DNA of 64,000 bases from Onthophagus taurus (taxonomy: Eukaryota; Arthropoda; Insecta; Coleoptera; Scarabaeidae). How positions within the stretch are numbered: the stretch's first letter is position 1; every line of letters begins with the position of its first letter. Of the stretch, positions 63,026 through 64,000 are shown piece after piece. The stretch is from the NCBI RefSeq assembly GCF_036711975.1, contig NC_091967.1:16058001-16122000 (forward strand), in the 5' to 3' direction. The notes under the pieces were generated by a model. The model was not told the DNA's origin. It made no database searches and saw nothing but the letters and a program-made list of their open reading frames with translations. Position numbers and translations under genes: made by a program.

Positions 63026-64000
63026 TTTATGATTCGTTGTTTGTGGGTGGTTTTAATTTCTACATAACACAAAGATTAAATTCTTTTTAAGGAAAGAAAC
63101 GTAATAATCACACATTGGTAAGGTTCTAGGAATATTTTTGACAGATGTCAGATTTGTTAAAAATAGAAGATAAAAAATAAAGGTAACGAATTTATCGATT
63201 GAGATTTGAAATGTTTTATCAGGTTGTAGTTAGGCTTTGAGATAATAGATGTCGCCTTCAACTTTTCAATATTAATTCATTATGTTTGTTTCTTTATGTT
63301 ATCAGTTATCAGTATAAATTTATATAATAGTTTTTTTACCTTAATAATTTTACTTCAGGATTACTATTTTTATATTGTTATTATTATCATCAATTTATAT
63401 CTAACTCAATTTATGTTTATGATTAGCAAGGTTTATTTTGATCAGATACATATCTTCATAAACATCCAATGTATTTGATATGGTTTTATCAACTGAAAAT
63501 AAATTCCATATTTAGTTAAAAAAATACACGTCTAAAGTTTTTTCTACTATACTGTGATTTATATAAGGAAAAACTTAAAATATGTTCTCCAACTTGTTCT
63601 GCAGGTTCCGCTGATAAAATGTTGAGTCTAATTTGTCGGGAGCTCCTGCAACTTCAAAATGTCCTGGCATAAACTATCAAATGTAAGGTGACCAACTACT
63701 TAAAAAAAGTATGAAAGATGAGACAATAAGGCTTGAATGGGAGTAAATATCATCCAAGCACCTTTTCGATGGTGTCCACCGAAATTTCTGTTTGTATTAT
63801 TTGCTGATAATGCAATAATTTTAGCATATCAGTTGATCAAAGTTTCAGCTATGTCAACTTTCAGGTGCAAAATGGGAGATGTAATCGGAATTAAACACTT
63901 GTTTAAATACTTTGTTAAGATAGAGGAAAATCAAGAAGATAATTTGACGATAACTAGAAGTTCGCTGAGATTATACTGAAGGAGTACTGATGTGGCACTG
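63026..64000. other. Upstream of ITFG1, nothing recognised
   Basis: The ITFG1 promoter should lie in the first part, but no TATA box or initiator stands out. An open frame at 63737-63979 (plus) includes LFADNAIILA, faintly like a reverse transcriptase YADD box, too weak to call. Confidence 0.35.

Noticed and set aside
63737-63979. Open frame with LFADNAIILA resembling a reverse transcriptase YADD box
   Set aside because: No other RT motif lies around it in any frame, and the box itself is off-consensus.

Overview
The window is animal nuclear DNA, almost certainly from an insect. It is AT-rich, has short GT-AG introns and dense transposon debris, and carries the 3' end of an arthropod-type gustatory receptor gene. 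A beetle would fit, but the order cannot be decided from the sequence. Most of the window (1823-55827, minus strand) is a head-to-tail tandem triplication of Vps13, which encodes a very large bridge-like lipid-transfer protein. I spliced all three genes by hand. Each has 37 coding exons with matching intron positions and phases, an uninterrupted reading frame, its own start and stop, and its own poly(A) signal. In order of transcription they are gene A (35625-55827, about 3237 aa), gene B (19774-35106, about 3195 aa) and gene C (1823-18952, about 3199 aa).

Gene A looks like the conserved ancestral gene: it has the canonical chorein N-terminus and an FFAT-like motif (EFFDFND, about residues 817-823) close to where human VPS13A carries its VAP-binding FFAT. 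Genes B and C resemble each other more than A in most exons. Both have altered chorein N-termini and both lack the FFAT at the aligned place, although the rest of the lipid-channel, VAB, C-terminal and PH-like regions is kept. The simple reading is one duplication giving A and a B/C ancestor, then a second duplication, with B and C no longer tethered to the ER through VAP. Short intergenic gaps (about 0.5 and 0.8 kb) hold related promoter-like sequence.

Layout: 3-601 (+), last four exons of a gustatory receptor; about 820-1640, degenerate tandem array with a period near 170 bp; 1823-18952, gene C, with a roughly 3.4 kb foldback/MULE-like element in intron 28; 19774-35106, gene B, with LINE and Tigger/pogo fragments and a roughly 150 bp tandem repeat in its introns; 35625-55827, gene A, with hAT, Penelope, pogo-like, MITE and RTE-like insertions in its introns; 56500-60850, a block of hairpin elements, a broken Tc1/mariner transposase and several broken LINEs; 61160-63025 (-), an intact two-exon ITFG1 (TIP/LINKIN) gene; 63026-64000, nothing recognised. 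No tRNA, rRNA or CRISPR array was seen.
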